Assembly: GCF_001625195.1 (NCBI RefSeq)
Contig: NC_054390.1
Coordinates: 8,405,222 to 8,469,221 of the forward strand
Reading direction: 5' to 3'
DNA from: Drechmeria coniospora
Taxonomy: Eukaryota; Ascomycota; Sordariomycetes; Hypocreales; Ophiocordycipitaceae
DNA length: 64,000 bases
Shown here: positions 21,459-34,133 of the stretch, in pieces
Position numbering within the stretch: position 1 is the stretch's first letter
Layout: each line of letters opens with the position of its first letter
The notes under the pieces: model-generated
What the model saw: the letters and a program-made list of their open reading frames with translations, nothing else
What the model was told of the DNA's origin: nothing
The model's database searches: none
Position numbers and translations under genes: made by a program

Positions 21459-24121
21459 TCAGTTGAGACCGAGGAAGGTCTTGGAGTTCTCGTAGACGAT
21501 CCAGGTGATGCTCAGCGCGGGAGCAACCTTGAGCATGTTGGGCGTCAGCCCCTTGTAGAGCCCGCGAATGCCTTCCCGCGCGACCGTCTTCTGGGTGACG
21601 TCCCAGACGCCCGTGTAGGTCGCCCGGTGCATGACGGTCCCTTGGGTCTGCAGGCGTGTCCGGACGACATTCAGGGGGTAGACAACAGTGGCACCAATGG
21701 CGCCCGACGTGGCGCCGATGATTCCCGTCGCGATATTGCCCGGGTTCGCATCGTCCTCGTGGCAGCCCGCGTACTCGGCGTAGTAGGACCGGTACGTCTT
21801 CTTCAGGAGCTCGAACATGCCCATGTCGATGGCGCTGTAGGGAAACATGCCGATGAGTCCCATGGTGACGCCTCGATAGCAGGCTCGGACGCCGCCGTCG
21901 GCGTACATCTTGACGGCCGTCTGGCGAACGAGGGCGCTCCCCGTGAGGCCGTCCTTGACCGTCTCGCACTGGAGCCGGAACTTTAACGTGTCGAGCGGAT
22001 AGACGCAAAACCTGTCGGACGTCAGCGGGAAAGGCGGCGGCGAGGTGGGTGGCTTGGCGGCCGGACGCACTGCGCAATCATTCCCGCGAGGCCGCCTGCG
22101 GTGAATTTCGAATACGAGTTGATCCTCCTCGGGTCCCCGTGGCCTTCGAAGTTGGCGAGGGCTCGCTTGGCGGCCTCGTACGACCCAAACTTGATGGCCG
22201 TCTCGGGCATGATCTTGACCACGTTCAAGCCGTTGCCTGGACAGAATCAGAATCAGCAGGTGGCTTCGAGGCCAGCCACGGGGAGCGGGCGATCTGGCGA
22301 TGCGTCTCACCGGCAAAGAAGCCGCGAAGGCCGCCGGAGTGGAACAACTCCCGGACGGCGTCGCCGAAGGGGCGGACTGCGTTCTTGACGGCGGCGATGG
22401 GTCGGCCCTGCTTGAGGGCCACGGCGGCCGTCTCGGAGCTGACGCGGGTATTGACGAGCAGGTAGACCTTGAGTCGGTCGAGGGGCGCAGTGGCCGTCCG
22501 CGACACTCCCCCGGCGATGGCACCCGCAAGGAAGTAACCTGGATCGGGGGAATAATCTGTCAGTCTAAACTTTCTTTGGCTGACAGCGGCAGTGCCGAAA
22601 GACTGTGACTCTCCAAGATGCTCCTCCAGGGTGCCATCGCCGACGTCCGGGGTGTCCTGCGCAGCGCAGCTACCTGCGGCGGCCGCGTGGAAGATGGTGT
22701 CGGCAGCCAGGTCGGCTGCAACCTCCATGGCCTGTATCTGCGACGGAAACACCTCCGTCTCGACATTTGCTTTTTCTGCTTTTTTTTCTATCCAAGGGTT
22801 TTGGGGTATCGTGGGTGGTGTGGGTATCGTGTTGGTCGGGTATTCGGAGGGAAAGGCAACTCGGAGGAGGGAGCCAAAGAGGGATTGAACAACAGGGTAG
22901 GAGGAGGAGCGTCCCGTACCTAGACCTTCCAAAGTTTCGCCGCTGACGGTAGAGTCTCCCTCGGGCGTGACGTTGACGACGGACTCGTAGTACGAGAGCA
23001 CAGCACGGAGGTGAGAGTCATGTTCTCGCGCCGGCATGAAGAGGAGGAAGTTCCTAACGTCACGGAGCATCAGCCAGCTGCTTCATCCGAGATGTCGAAC
23101 GAGGCCATCTCATCGATTTGCCTTTGTCGAGTCCAACGGGGTCAAGCCTGGGGGGGGGGGGGGGGGGGGGGGGGTCATGGCCACGGATGGTGGTGGGGAT
23201 GCGACGCCAGCGTCCCTCGCGCCTCGGTCACCAAGACAGGGCACATGATGTTGCGGCATGCGGGACCAGCAACGACCGCAACCCAACCCGCGCGGCCCGA
23301 CAAGTGACGGAGTCACGGACGGACCAAGCGAAAATAGAACAGGACAAGAGTAAAGAATAAAAAGACATTCGTTGGCGAGGCAGCGCAACGGGACACGTAC
23401 CGCCATTCCTCGAAGCTGACATATCCGTCAAGGTTCTTGTCCATATCTTGGAAGAATTCAGCCAGTCGGCGGTTGGAGACGGTCAGGCCTGCGGTTCGAA
23501 AGGCCGTCTGGAGCTCCTTCATGTCGAGCTTTCCGTTACCATCCTTGTCAATGGCCTTGAAGAGGCGGTTCAGCTCCCTGTCGGCATGCTCGACGAATGT
23601 GCGAAACTCTGCAGTGGTTCGGTGTCGGCGTCAGCAAAACGGCTCCCCTTCCTCTTCTTCAGCGTAGCCCGGGGCGACGAGGTGGACGATGCTTTCATCC
23701 GACCTCGAACCCCCTCCCCTCGTCAAGCAAAACGCAGGAGGCGAGAGGCAAGGCATTGACGCCAGATGGATGGGCTGTACGAGCGAGCATTCGTACCTTC
23801 ATATTGAATTCTGCCGTCGTGATTGGTGTCGACCTCGCGAAAGATTTGATTGAGCAGATCGTCGGCGTTCTTCAGGGCTTCACGCATCATTTTCATCAGC
23901 ATCGGCTTCCGTCTCGTCTCCCCGCCAGCCCCGCAGTGGGTGGGTAGCTTACGGTGGTCGATGATGTGAAATCCCTTCTTCATGCCCTTGAGATCGAGCT
24001 CGTCTTCCCGATTCAGGTTGAGCTTGGTCCAGAGCACGCCGACACGAGCATCGAGCGGGTTCTGGGGCTCCTCTTTGCCATTCTTCACGTGGCCGTCGGC
24101 GACGAGCTTGGTGCTGTCCAT
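21459..24121 (-). CDS. EF-hand mitochondrial carrier (ATP-Mg/Pi, Sal1/SCaMC type)
   Basis: Exons 24121-23953, 23877-23797, 23608-23401, 23053-22311, 22236-22071 and 22011-21459 give about 639 residues. An additional in-frame, pyrimidine-rich 132-nt intron at 22788-22919 (GTACGG...ATAG) may shorten this to about 595. The N-terminal domain has EF-hand loops DTNHDGRIQYEE (about 73-84), DKDGNGKLDMKE (104-115) and DKNLDGYVSFEE (140-151), plus a degenerate first hand. The C-terminal domain has three mitochondrial carrier repeats with signatures PLDRLK, PLDTLK and PLNVVR. The family exchanges ATP-Mg for phosphate across the inner membrane, gated by Ca on the intermembrane-space EF-hands. Splice joins restore family text such as HPLKNADDLL, WRNFLLFMP and FFAGNGLNVVKIMPE. 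The 347-nt intron at 23054-23400 contains 25 C on the coding strand. Confidence 0.92.
23150..23174 (+). repeat. Poly(G) run, 25 bases, in carrier intron
   Basis: The longest homopolymer in the window. Because the gene is on the minus strand, the transcript carries poly(C) between the donor (23400) and acceptor (23054). Confidence 0.95.
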
Positions 24122-25439
24122 GGCAGCGGCTGCATTTCTCGCCAGGGCGACGAGTGACCGTTGCTAGGCTCGGTGTGGAAGGTTCGCTCGCGCGTTGTCG
24201 TCCCGAGGGGTTATAGAGACGGCATGGTGCCAAGGCGGCAGCAAAGGTGAAGGGGGTGACAGCAGCGTGGAGGTGCTTGACGATGAGGGAGGCGAGGTTG
24301 GGCTCGCAGTCGGGGAGGTGATGGTTTTGCCAGTAGGCCAATGATGCAAATCTGCGGCAGCTTGGTTTGGTTTCAGAGGTGCCGCTTTGGGTTACCGAGT
24401 TGTTTGGAGGCAAGCCATTGATTGCTGCCATGCAAAGGGAGCAATTATCATTATAATGAATAGTGGGTACCTGCGTATTGGCCTACTTGTGCGGAGCATT
24501 TGCGCTGTACTCCGTACCATCCGCGCGAACTGTGGACATGGCCAGTGGATGCGGAGTGGGAACAAGATGTTACCAGAATACTTGCCGAGTACTTGCAGTA
24601 CGGAGTATAGGTGTACATGCATGTACTTGCTATGCAGCGTGGAACTTGAAATTTGTAGGGATATATGACGAACACTACACCTGGGTACCTCAAGCTACTA
24701 CTCTCAGTCGCAGCTTGCAAGTACTTGCGTAGTACAACAATATGTAGACCAATTGGTCCCCAGGTGGCATTATTGTACTGTACTGTACTTGCAAGTTACA
24801 GCACACATACTTGCAGTACAACTACAACTAAGCACAAGTACGGAGCACATGTAGTTGTACTTGTGACCAAGTACCTAGGATTAGTTGTACTTGTAAGGAT
24901 ACTAGTACCTACGGAGTACAGTACAGTAGTATTAGTTGTACCTGTATACTAGTACCTACAGTACTATTAGCTGTACTTGAATACTAGTACCTCAAGTAGT
25001 ATTAGTTGTACACCTAAGTACTAGGCACCTACTTATGTACGTGTTCTAGCAGGTGTACGGAGTACAAGTAATACAAGCCCAGAGGCTGCAGTAAGTACAC
25101 CCGCTGCTACAATGTTCCGGCAGTTCATCACTGTACTAGCAGTACGCGTGCACCTACTTAAGTACTACAGTACAGCTAGAGCCCTTGCGAGACGCTACAG
25201 CACGTTCTGTACAGTAGGTCCCCAGCGCTCAGTCCCAGGCCAACTGGAACTTATCTTATCGCCCCATCCCGCCAACGCACCAGCCTAAACCTCGGTCGCC
25301 GGAGGGAACGCCTGAGGCTCGCAAGCTCTGGTTCTGTTCGGCAGAGGCAATCAATCATGGTGGCATCAACACCATCAAACGTGCCCAACACCTCTGTCTG
25401 AGCAACAAAGGTGCCTCTGCGGGTGCCTCTCCGCAGGCC
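24122..25439. other. Divergent intergenic region with GTAC island
   Basis: Lies between the 5' ends of the carrier (-) and cyclin (+) genes. From about 24460 to 25240 it is dominated by GTAC, CAAGTAC, TAGTTGTAC and CTACGGAGTAC words. No gene is seen. Both promoters are presumably in or beside this island. Confidence 0.6.
24460..25240. repeat. GTAC-rich intergenic island
   Basis: Dense GTAC tetramers, with TACGGAGTA-type elements near 24508, 24600, 24837, 24912 and 25055. A locally repeated phrase, 'tagttgtacNtgtaNactagtacct', recurs three or four times at about 24870-25010. Confidence 0.75.
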
Positions 25440-26452
25440 ATGTCGTCAAACTACTGGGAGTCGACGCAGAGGCGCCATTGGCTGCTCACCAAGGACCAGC
25501 TGGAAGCGAGGCGGGAGAAGCTCGAAAAGGACAATGCCGATCTCGTCCGCATGTTTCCCCTGCAGCCGCCGCGACTTCTGGCCATCTACTTCAATCAACG
25601 TGAGAGCTCTCCTCGCAGTCGGTGGCCTCTGGGCTAACGTGGGCCGCAGAGCTGCTGAGGCTCGGCAAGCGTCTGCACATACGGCAGCAGGCCATGGCGA
25701 CGGCCCAGGTCTACCTCAAGCGCTTCTACACTCGGGTCGAGATCCGTCGGACGAACCCGTACCTCGTCATCACGACGGCCATGTACCTCGCCTGCAAGAT
25801 GGAAGAGGCACCGCAGCACATCCGGCTCATCGTCACCGAGGCGAGGCAGCTGTGGTCCGAGTTCATCGGGCTCGACACGTCCAAGATTGGCGAGTGCGAG
25901 TTCTTCCTCATCAGCGAGATGAACTCGCAGCTCGTCGTCCACCAGCCGTACCGGACGCTGAACTCGCTACGCGGCGAGCTGGGCCTCGTCGACGACGACA
26001 TGCAGCTCGCGCGGTCGGTGATCAACGACCACTACATGACGGACCTGCCGCTGCTCTGCGACCCGCACACGGTGGCCCTCGTCGCCATCCTCTTCACCAT
26101 CATCCTGCGGCCCAACTCGTCGGCGTCGGCGGCGGCGCAGAACGCGTCGGCCTCGATGGCCATGGGCTTGGCCGCGGCGCAGGCGGCCATCGGCCAGGCG
26201 CAGGCACGGGCGAACGGCCTCCCGGATTCGCCTCGGCTGCCTTCGGATGGCAAGGAGAAGCAAGCGGAGCCGAGGTCGACGAGGCTCGGACGCTACAGCA
26301 CCTGGCTCGCCGAGAGCTCGGTGGACATTGCCGCCATGGTGGACGCGACGCAAGAGGTCATTTCCTTTTACGAATTCTACGAGCAGTACAACGACAAGCT
26401 TACTAGAGAGCAAATCACCCGCTTCGTCAAGGCACGCAGTCTAGACAAGTAG
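25440..26452 (+). CDS. SSN8: Cyclin C, Mediator kinase-module subunit
   Basis: Two exons (25440-25599, 25650-26452) give 320 residues, the usual length for filamentous-fungal SSN8. It begins MSSNYWESTQRRHWLLTKDQL, and the cyclin box contains RQQAMATAQVYLKRFYTRVEIRRTNP and YLACKMEEAPQHIR. The 50-nt intron (GTGAGA...GCAG) interrupts FNQ|Q and restores FNQQLLRLGKRL. Cyclin C pairs with the CDK8-type kinase Ssn3 in the Mediator CDK module, which phosphorylates RNA polymerase II CTD and transcription factors in the nucleus. The second cyclin repeat carries an Ala-rich insert (about residues 225-250). It is convergent with the hydrolase, with a 92-base gap. Confidence 0.95.
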
Positions 26453-26544
26453 GGCGGGCAAAGCGCCCCGATTTTGGACGCGAAGCGGCATCGTGCGAGC
26501 CGAGCACGGCAACGGCGGCTCGGGTGGCCACCTCCCCCCTCGGT

Positions 26545-27915
26545 CTACAGGCGAGACTCGTCCTTGCCGTTCCACGCCGCAAAGGCAACATCCGCCACGT
26601 CTCGTCCTCTGGAAATGGCAATCTCGTGGCCCCCCTTCAGCACGTGGGCCACGACGCCGTCCTCGCCGAGGACCTTGCGGGCGTCTTCGATCCACTCCTC
26701 GGCCACGACGATGGGGTCGTTTTCCGCGAGGATGAGGCAGATTCGGCCCGCTTCCAAGCCAGCAGGGGTTTCGGCGCCGGCTCGAGCGCGTCGCCGGCTC
26801 GACAGCTGCTCGGCGAGCCGCCGCCACGGGCCGTCGTGCTGGCCGTAAATGGGCGCGTTCCGCACGGTGCTCAGGTACGCCTCGGCGAAGCCTTCATTCT
26901 CGGCCAGCTGCCACCGGACGACGTGGCCAACCTTGACGGCGGGGTTCTCGCAGGAAATCGAGACTTGGTCAAAGTCGACGTCGACGTCGGCGTCGTCGCC
27001 CTCGGGCACATCGGCGTTGGACCCTCTCTTGGGGTCCAGCCTACGACGGACGAGAGCCATGGTGAGGCAGTTCGGCAAGAGACGACCCGAGTAGAGCAAC
27101 CTGCTCAGCAGGCCAACGTGCGACGAGCGAACCAGCCCTCCCGGGCAGACGAGGGTGAGGGAGCGAAGAATGTTTGCATGGTAGGCGGCGAAGGAGGCGG
27201 CGAGGGCGCCGCCGAGGGAGTACCCGACGAGGTGGAAGGCCGAGGAGCCGGTCCACGAAAGGCCGGAGGAGGCGAGGACGAGGAGGATCTGGGAGGTGTA
27301 GAGGCGTTCATCGTACGGAAGGTCGACGGGGGCGTCTGAATAGCCGCGGCCAAAGAAGTCTGCTCGCATTAGCAGCCATCCTTCCGGGGGGGGGGGGGGG
27401 GCAGTCTCGGATACCGGTCTGGGCAGCCAGTGTAGAGAGAAGACGGCCAGGGCAAGCTTCGAGAGCAGACTGGTAGGGAGGTAGGTAGGGAGGTAGAGGG
27501 AAAGGTAATTCGGGGGCAGCGACTCACCAAAGAGCATGACCCTACATCCCCTCCTGACAAACTCCTTGGCCATGTCCCCCAAGGCAATGCACGGAGTTCC
27601 GATGCCGTGCATCAGAAGCACTTTCTCGCCGGCCTCGGGACCCCACTCAAAGACTTTGATGGTGCCGTATTCACTCTCGACCTCACGGCCGCCGGGGAAG
27701 ACGTCCGGCGCATACGGCAGCCCATCGACCGTTTGGGGATGGCTTGCGGCCTGCGTTGACGACTCCCGAGCCCCAGACGTCACAAATTTGCGTTGCACGG
27801 GCCTGTCTCTGAGAGCAGGGCGGATATAGAGATATAGTGACAGGCACGCGGCGACGGCGAGGATGGCCACGTCGGCTGTTCGACCAGGCAGGACGTGGTA
27901 TGGACGGGGTACCAT
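26545..27915 (-). CDS. Membrane-anchored alpha/beta hydrolase
   Basis: Two exons on minus (27915-27528, 27359-26545) give about 400 residues. A hydrophobic segment at about residues 14-31 (ADVAILAVAACLSLYLYI) suggests a type II membrane anchor. The fold shows the HGIG oxyanion-side motif, the DFFGRGYSD turn created exactly at the splice junction, the nucleophile elbow GYSLGG (Ser about 177), a candidate acid in AENDPIVV and a C-terminal catalytic histidine in GGHEIAIS. The Ser-Asp-His triad therefore looks complete. Substrate is unknown; relatives include lipases, epoxide hydrolases and MEST/ABHD-type enzymes. The 168-nt intron (GTGAGT...GCTAATG...GCAG) contains 16 consecutive C on the coding strand. 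Confidence 0.88.
   Translation of the reverse strand: MVPRPYHVLPGRTADVAILAVAACLSLYLYIRPALRDRPVQRKFVTSGARESSTQAASHPQTVDGLPYAPDVFPGGREVESEYGTIKVFEWGPEAGEKVLLMHGIGTPCIALGDMAKEFVRRGCRVMLFGESLPPNYLSLYLPTYLPTSLLSKLALAVFSLHWLPRPVSETAPPPPPEGWLLMRADFFGRGYSDAPVDLPYDERLYTSQILLVLASSGLSWTGSSAFHLVGYSLGGALAASFAAYHANILRSLTLVCPGGLVRSSHVGLLSRLLYSGRLLPNCLTMALVRRRLDPKRGSNADVPEGDDADVDVDFDQVSISCENPAVKVGHVVRWQLAENEGFAEAYLSTVRNAPIYGQHDGPWRRLAEQLSSRRRARAGAETPAGLEAGRICLILAENDPIVVAEEWIEDARKVLGEDGVVAHVLKGGHEIAISRGRDVADVAFAAWNGKDESRL
27386..27401 (+). repeat. Poly(G) run in hydrolase intron
   Basis: Sixteen G on the plus strand, hence poly(C) in the minus-strand transcript, about 25 bases before the acceptor. Confidence 0.9.
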
Positions 27916-28624
27916 GACGGCAGCTGAGGCAGAGCTTCGTCCGCTCGGCCGGTCGAACCTTGGCCAAGTCAAGAGTAACCGATTTTGCGGGTGCAGTCGA
28001 CAATGAAGGAATGAATACGCCAATAATTACGGCACTCGGTCGTCCATCTGGACGGATGGGCTCGCGAGCGTTCCTGAAGCGGCCGTAGTAGCATGGCTCG
28101 GAACCTCGGCTTGCGCTCACGTGATATCCACTCGAATGTTCCATTCGTCCAGAGGGCATTGTTTGGTATTTACGTGCTATCTCTGCGGGAGAATGCGCAG
28201 GATGGAATCAATAGAAGGGGTCAACGTCGTCTTTTCCCAGCGTGTTCCCACGGCGTTGACGGTGTCGGTCGAATGATGGTGTCGCCATCAGTCAAGGCGT
28301 CGTCGATGTGGGCGTAACCAAGTACAGTAGTTGTACTGTAGGTACGGAGTACAGTGTGCTCTGTACCTAATACAGTAAGTAGTGCCAGTAGCAACTTGCT
28401 GCATGGACTGCTGAGGCCCCGACGAACCGCTGTGAGCGAATGGACGGGGGCTGGGGGGGGGGGCGGGGACGGGCGCTACTGGCTGGTACCTCCTGTAAGC
28501 TGGCACCTTTAACGTCTACGGCATACGGAGTACACTACTCCGTACACTACATTTAACTGTAAGTGCCTCGTAAGTAGTAAGAAGGCAGCAAGTAGGTAGT
28601 AAGTAGGCACTACCTAGTATTAAT

Positions 28625-28790
28625 AGTAATGGGTAGTAAGTAGGTAGTAAGTAGGTAGTAAGTAGGTAGTATGTAGGTAGTATGTAGGTAGTATGTAAGT
28701 AGTATGTAGGTACTAGGTAGGTAGTATGTAGGTAGTATGTACCGTAGGTAGTATGTAGGCAGTATGTAGGCAGTAAGTCGGTATTACTAC
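28625..28790 (+). repeat. Tandem repeat, 12-bp GTAGTAAGTAGG/GTAGTATGTAGG
   Basis: About a dozen imperfect copies. The left half uses the AAG form and the right half the ATG form. It sits in a GTAC island upstream of the hydrolase gene. The unit contains no GTAC, but CTAC/GTAG words link it to the surrounding island. Confidence 0.85.
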
Positions 28791-31700
28791 AGTAGTAGTA
28801 AGAAGGTAAGTACGGAGTATTAAGTGGTTTATTTTCTCAAGTACAGTATGCAGCGCTACATGTACTCGCTACCGTACTATCGCCCGGGTGCTGTGGACGC
28901 CAGTTAGCACGACACCTACCCAGTGCTGTCCAGGACATGTCCCGCTCGTCAGCCAGCACCACTAGCATTACAGGTAATAATGCACCACGGCACAAGGACA
29001 CGCAAGCATCACCATCCACAACCAACCTTGGCCGACGGATAAAAGCAGCGTCCACAAGGCAGGCAGGCTGATGCGACACGTTTCTTTTCTTCTTCGCCTT
29101 CTCGGCGCATCGAAAGAACGGTGCCATGCTGAGCGAAGCGGGCGGGAACCCGGCATGCTCGATGGTGCTCGCTCGACTCGCCAGCTGCTCCGAAACTCCA
29201 ACGGGTCCAGCAGTTCGCCCACCGACCATGACGACGATGCGGGAGCAACCTCCGCTGTCGGTCGGCGGTGGGGAATGGGAGGAGGGACGGTGCGAGCATG
29301 GCGGAGACGGGACGTGTCCTGGGCACCTTGAAGGTTCCTCTGCTCCAGGATCAGGGTTGGTCGGGTCGCGTCTCGACGGCCGGGGGGCGGGGGGGGTGCC
29401 CGACCCAGCGGCGAGTCGAGGCAGGCCGTCCACCAGTCAGTCGCCTCCCAACCCTTTCGTTTCCAATCTCGTCACCAGCCTCCCGCACGAGTCGCCGTTG
29501 CGACCGTGGACTCGGCCCTCCGGAACTCGGTCGTCGCATCTCGTCTTGCGTCACCGCATCCATCGCTTGACAAGACGGCACATGATTCGCGGATCCCCCC
29601 CGCCAGGTGAGACGTCCGAACATTCATGCGCCGTCCTGACTGCCAGATGCGAAACAGGCAAACGGGGTATGGGAAACAGGCGAGCGGGAGCGAAACGGTG
29701 CGGCCGAGGCGAAGTGCGGCGCAGGCCCAATCCTCCCCATGGACACGGTGAAACGGGCTCATGCTGGCAAGTCGGGCGCTGCGCTCTCCGACGATGCCGT
29801 ACAGTGCGCATGTAGGTGTGCATGCAAGTGCGGCAGGCGTGCTAGCGGTATCGTGTCGCATAGTCGGCGGCACTTCATGCCAGCGGTGGACCTCAAAGGC
29901 CGAGAGGCCGGTTCGATGGCATGGAGCGGCATGAAGCAGCATGAAGCGAGGCAGCCGTGAGCCTCACGTTGGCGACTTGTTCGTGACGCCATCCCCCCGT
30001 GGCCATGATGGTGGCATGCATGCCGTGGACGGCGTTTCCACTCCCATCGCTCGCACACCAGCACGCGGTCGAGACGCTGATCCTCGATCAGGAAGGGATG
30101 CGGAGGACACGAGGACGGGGGTGAGACGACTCCGTACATTGTCGTGGCCTTTTTCGTAATGCGTCGTGGACGCCGCAAGCACTCGTCCTGTCAGTGAGCA
30201 TGCTTACGGTCGAGGCACGACAGCGGGACGAGGAACGGCGGGCAGCGAATGCGGTTGTCCCTTTCAGGGTCCAGCCTCCCGCAACGCTAGGGGACTGTAG
30301 CGGCGACTGTAGCGGCGACGATGCACGCCGTCGTACGAACCACTTGGATAGTACAAGTCCCAGTGCAGCACGTACTTGTGCGAGTAGTACGGAGTAGTAA
30401 TAACGCTTGGTTCTAGGTACTACTCCGTATTTGCTGTATTATTACTCCGTACTCCATACCTACTAAGAAATTACATGTACGTCGTCTCCCATGCGCATGC
30501 GTGCTGCAAGTACCTACTAGGCACCGAGTACAGTTGGTAGGGACCTAGCAGCCAGTGTAAGACAGTGTACCGCTGGTACCAGGACATGCACATGTACTTA
30601 CTGTACGTGCTGGAACAAGTAATAAACCACACGTCCATGCACGGCCTGGAGTGGAGCGGGGTAAATGGATGATGCATGACATGGCCGATAAGTCAGCCGT
30701 CTGAGAACATGCAGCTACAGCAAGTATTACAGTACGTAGTTGTACATGCACTTGCGTCGGCAAGACAGTAAGAGCTCGTGTACCGTACTGTACATGCCCC
30801 TTGACTGGCACCACGTGTGCTGGTAATTCGTAGCACGGGAAATAGTTGGTACAGATAGTAAGTACGTCGTCGCGTTAGGTCAGACGAGCCAATGTCCAGG
30901 GGCTACGGGAGGCGGAAGTCTTTTGGTAGGGGATGAATATACTTGGGTAGATGTGCTGTAGGCGCTTGAAGTGAGGTCAAGGGCCAGCGCGGAGCGCTTC
31001 GTACATGTATGTACTCCGTACTCCGTACTGTTCGTGCGTAATAAGTACAGTACTTACCGTATTGTGCCCCAGTGCACCTTTGTATGGAGTCCATCGCCGC
31101 CACCTGGCTGTTCCAACCGAGACCTTCACCTCACGCAATCGTGTCCCTGCTCAGGCGCGCGGCGGATAACAGGACACGCCCGAAATCGCGAGGGAGCTGC
31201 ATGGGTTGCTTGCAGTCGCGCTTACCCGTCAAAAATGCTGCCTAGGACTGGAGATGCGATCGGGAGGGCCCCCCCAAGGGCAGGGCGTCCTTTGGCGGTC
31301 GAACCATGGACGAGCCGCGCGGCGCTGAACATTGTCCCGCCGCATGCTGGCTACACGCACGGGGTACCACCATTCGCTCGTGCCATGCATCTTCACCACA
31401 CGTGCTCCGTGACAATCCCGTGCAAGGTGTGGCCGGCCGATGGTCAGCGTAGAAAAGAGTCTGTGCGAGCCTGCCCAGCCTCAGCGCCTGTGAGCTTTGG
31501 CGGGTGGTGTGCTGACCGAGGGACTCGCAAGGGCGCGTCGGCCCCAAGCACGGCGATGAACCCTGCGCTGGTAACAGGTACATGTGCTGCTGCATTGCAT
31601 CATGATCGGCAAGTCCTGCGACTCTGAGGGGCTGAGGGAAATGGAAGGGGAGGCGGTGCGACGAGTCGGTTCTGGCAAACGAGGAGGGCCCCCCCCCCCC

Positions 31701-34115
31701 CCAACCACGGGGCGCCATGGAGCTTGCCGGCTTTCGATGCGACTTCCTCGACATACTGTACGGGTGAGCTGTCACCACTGGCCTGATGTGCGCTGGGCAA
31801 TTGTCCGCCACCCCGCGGTCCATTAGGTAGTCTATACGGTAGTCCCTGGTGCGCGATGGCCGCGACGAGGGACGAGACGGACGGGACGCCGAATGGCCGA
31901 CGAAGCCGCCGCTCCGCAATCACGCAAGATCTGGTGGCCATATGGAGTACGAGTGCTGTATTCTTCCTAGCCCGGGACGGTGCGGAGCATGCGCGGATGA
32001 TGTACATGTACATGTGCGCAGGTGGAAATGCCATGTGTTCCATGCACGCCTGCTGCGCACGGCGCATTCCGTCAATGTACATGTACATGCACCCTCGATG
32101 CACCGCGCCGCCGTGACAAGGTACGAAGCAGGTACTAGGCACAGACAGGTGCCGGCTGGTGCTGCTGGCCGTTCTGGTGGCGCCTGGAAAGTTCGAGGAA
32201 CAGGTCCGCCACCGACTCACAAGCACCACCTGGCAGACGTATGGCAGACGCATGGCAGACGTACTGTACTTGTACGTACACCGCGCATGCCCCTGTGCTG
32301 GTAATTACGCCGTACAATCATCGTCGGCCCGTCAGTCGTCCTACCCCGTGTCCGTGGCATCGGCCACCCAACGCCGAGGGGCCTCATGCGATTCACTTCG
32401 ACTGCTGTCGTTCTACGTGACGTCGCAGGAGGGGCAGAGGAGTGCTTGCGCGAGACTGTCGTCCTTTGGGGCGCTGCGGACGCTGCTCGAGCAAGTCTGT
32501 CTCTCGGAAACGGCCAGGGCCTCGTCCCCCTGCCACCCGTCAGGTTCCACGTCACGTCACCCGTCCCAGAGTGCCGAGGCCCGAGTATCTGTACTTGGTG
32601 CGTGCACACGGGAGCGTGCAATTCCATGTACAAGTACTCGTTCCGCTCCTCGTCGTTAAAGGTACAGTACACTGTGCAGGCGTATCGTGCAGGCGTATCG
32701 TGCAGTCGGTGCGCATGTACGGAGTACGGAGTGCAGTAATGCTGTAATACCTGAACAGTACCGTCTGCACGGAGTACTTGTGCGAGTGATGGGCCAGAGA
32801 GTACTCCGTACTGTACGTACTATTAGTATCCAGCCATCCTGCTGCACCTAATTGTGCTCGGGCACAGTGCAAGGGTACTCGGTGCTCGCGCAACCGTGGC
32901 GCATCGGTACAGTACGTGCGCTCAGTACGTGCGCCACTGTCCCGCGCCGTGTGGCTTGACGCGCGACGCCACCGAACGGGAGCTCGCCAGTGGTCGCCTC
33001 GCCGTCGTATACCCCTGGTACGGAGCCCGGCTAGCATGGAATACAGTAGCGGTCCGTAAGTACAGTGCGTACGGTGCGTGCGTGCGTGGCGCTGGGAAAA
33101 CTCGAGCGCCGTCAGCCGTCGCCGCACCCGCACAGTCGTCAGACCACCGGCACCACACTGTCGCACCACCCAGCCAGCCAGCTGCTGAGCATCCGACCCG
33201 GGCGGGGCCAGCCAGATTCGGCTGCCGGACATTCCAGCAGGCCCCTCGTCACGGGCGCCATGGAGCCTGAGGGCCCCCATCCCCTCCCCTCCCCTCCCCT
33301 CCCTCCCCCCATCCGTCGAGGTCACTTGACCGCTCGACGTCCGTCCCTGCGCACAGCTCTCCTTCTCCACCGTGCCTGCCAAGCCTGGTCGAGGCCGTCC
33401 GTCGCTGACCCGTCACCGGGTCTCGTCTCCCGTCTCCCGTCTTTGCGTCGTCGTCTCGCTGTCTCACCATGTCGGCGTCTCGACTGCGGCGACTAGCGGT
33501 ACGAAGTACTATTGAATTCCCTGGTCGGACCAGCGAGAAGCACCCATTCATCGTCGCGGCGTGGCACGGCCAGACCCTCCGACGAGGTTCAAGCATGTAC
33601 TGTGCTTGTATACGGTACGGAGCGCATTGTGCTGTGCATGTGGTCGTGCACGGCACTGGCGAGTTCCGTAAGTAAGTATACATGTGCAGTACGTACAGTA
33701 CTCACAGAGTACATGTGCAGAGTCCAGGTACCACGTACGTACTTGTCGTGCGTCATGACGCCGTTCGGTGCAGACCATCACCCCATTGACTTTGCGGGGC
33801 CGGATGACAAGATGGGCGCCGCGAGCTGATCGAAAGCTTCTCACCACAGTACCACCACCCACCCCTACAGTACTTACAGTACAGTGCTCCGTACGTGTTG
33901 GTCATCCGCATGCTCGGATGCGTCCAGAAGGGACAAGGCTCCGGAACTCCGCTTCTTCCTGGGCATTTGTACATGTGATTGCATGCCTCTGAGGAATACG
34001 CAGGTGTACGAGTTCGGCGAGAGCACCGAGTAATTATCACACGTACTCCGTATCCGTACTCTGTACTTTCTACTCGCGCTGAATCGCCAGCTCTGGGCAA
34101 CCAAATACTAAGTAG

Positions 34116-34133
34116 GTACGGAGTACTCCGTAC
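34116..34133. repeat. Perfect 18-bp palindrome GTACGGAGTACTCCGTAC
   Basis: Two inverted GTACGGAGTAC elements share a central GTAC. The same 18 bases occur at 16772-16789 and 49097-49114. Confidence 0.92.

Noticed and set aside
24460..25240. CRISPR-like or transposon interpretation of the GTAC island
   Set aside because: Repeats are irregular in spacing and length, there are no unique spacers of constant size, no terminal inverted repeats, and the genome is eukaryotic.
32552..33382. 276-residue minus-strand ORF in the gene desert
   Set aside because: Crosses GTAC-island DNA, has no recognisable motif, and overlaps other long chance frames on plus.
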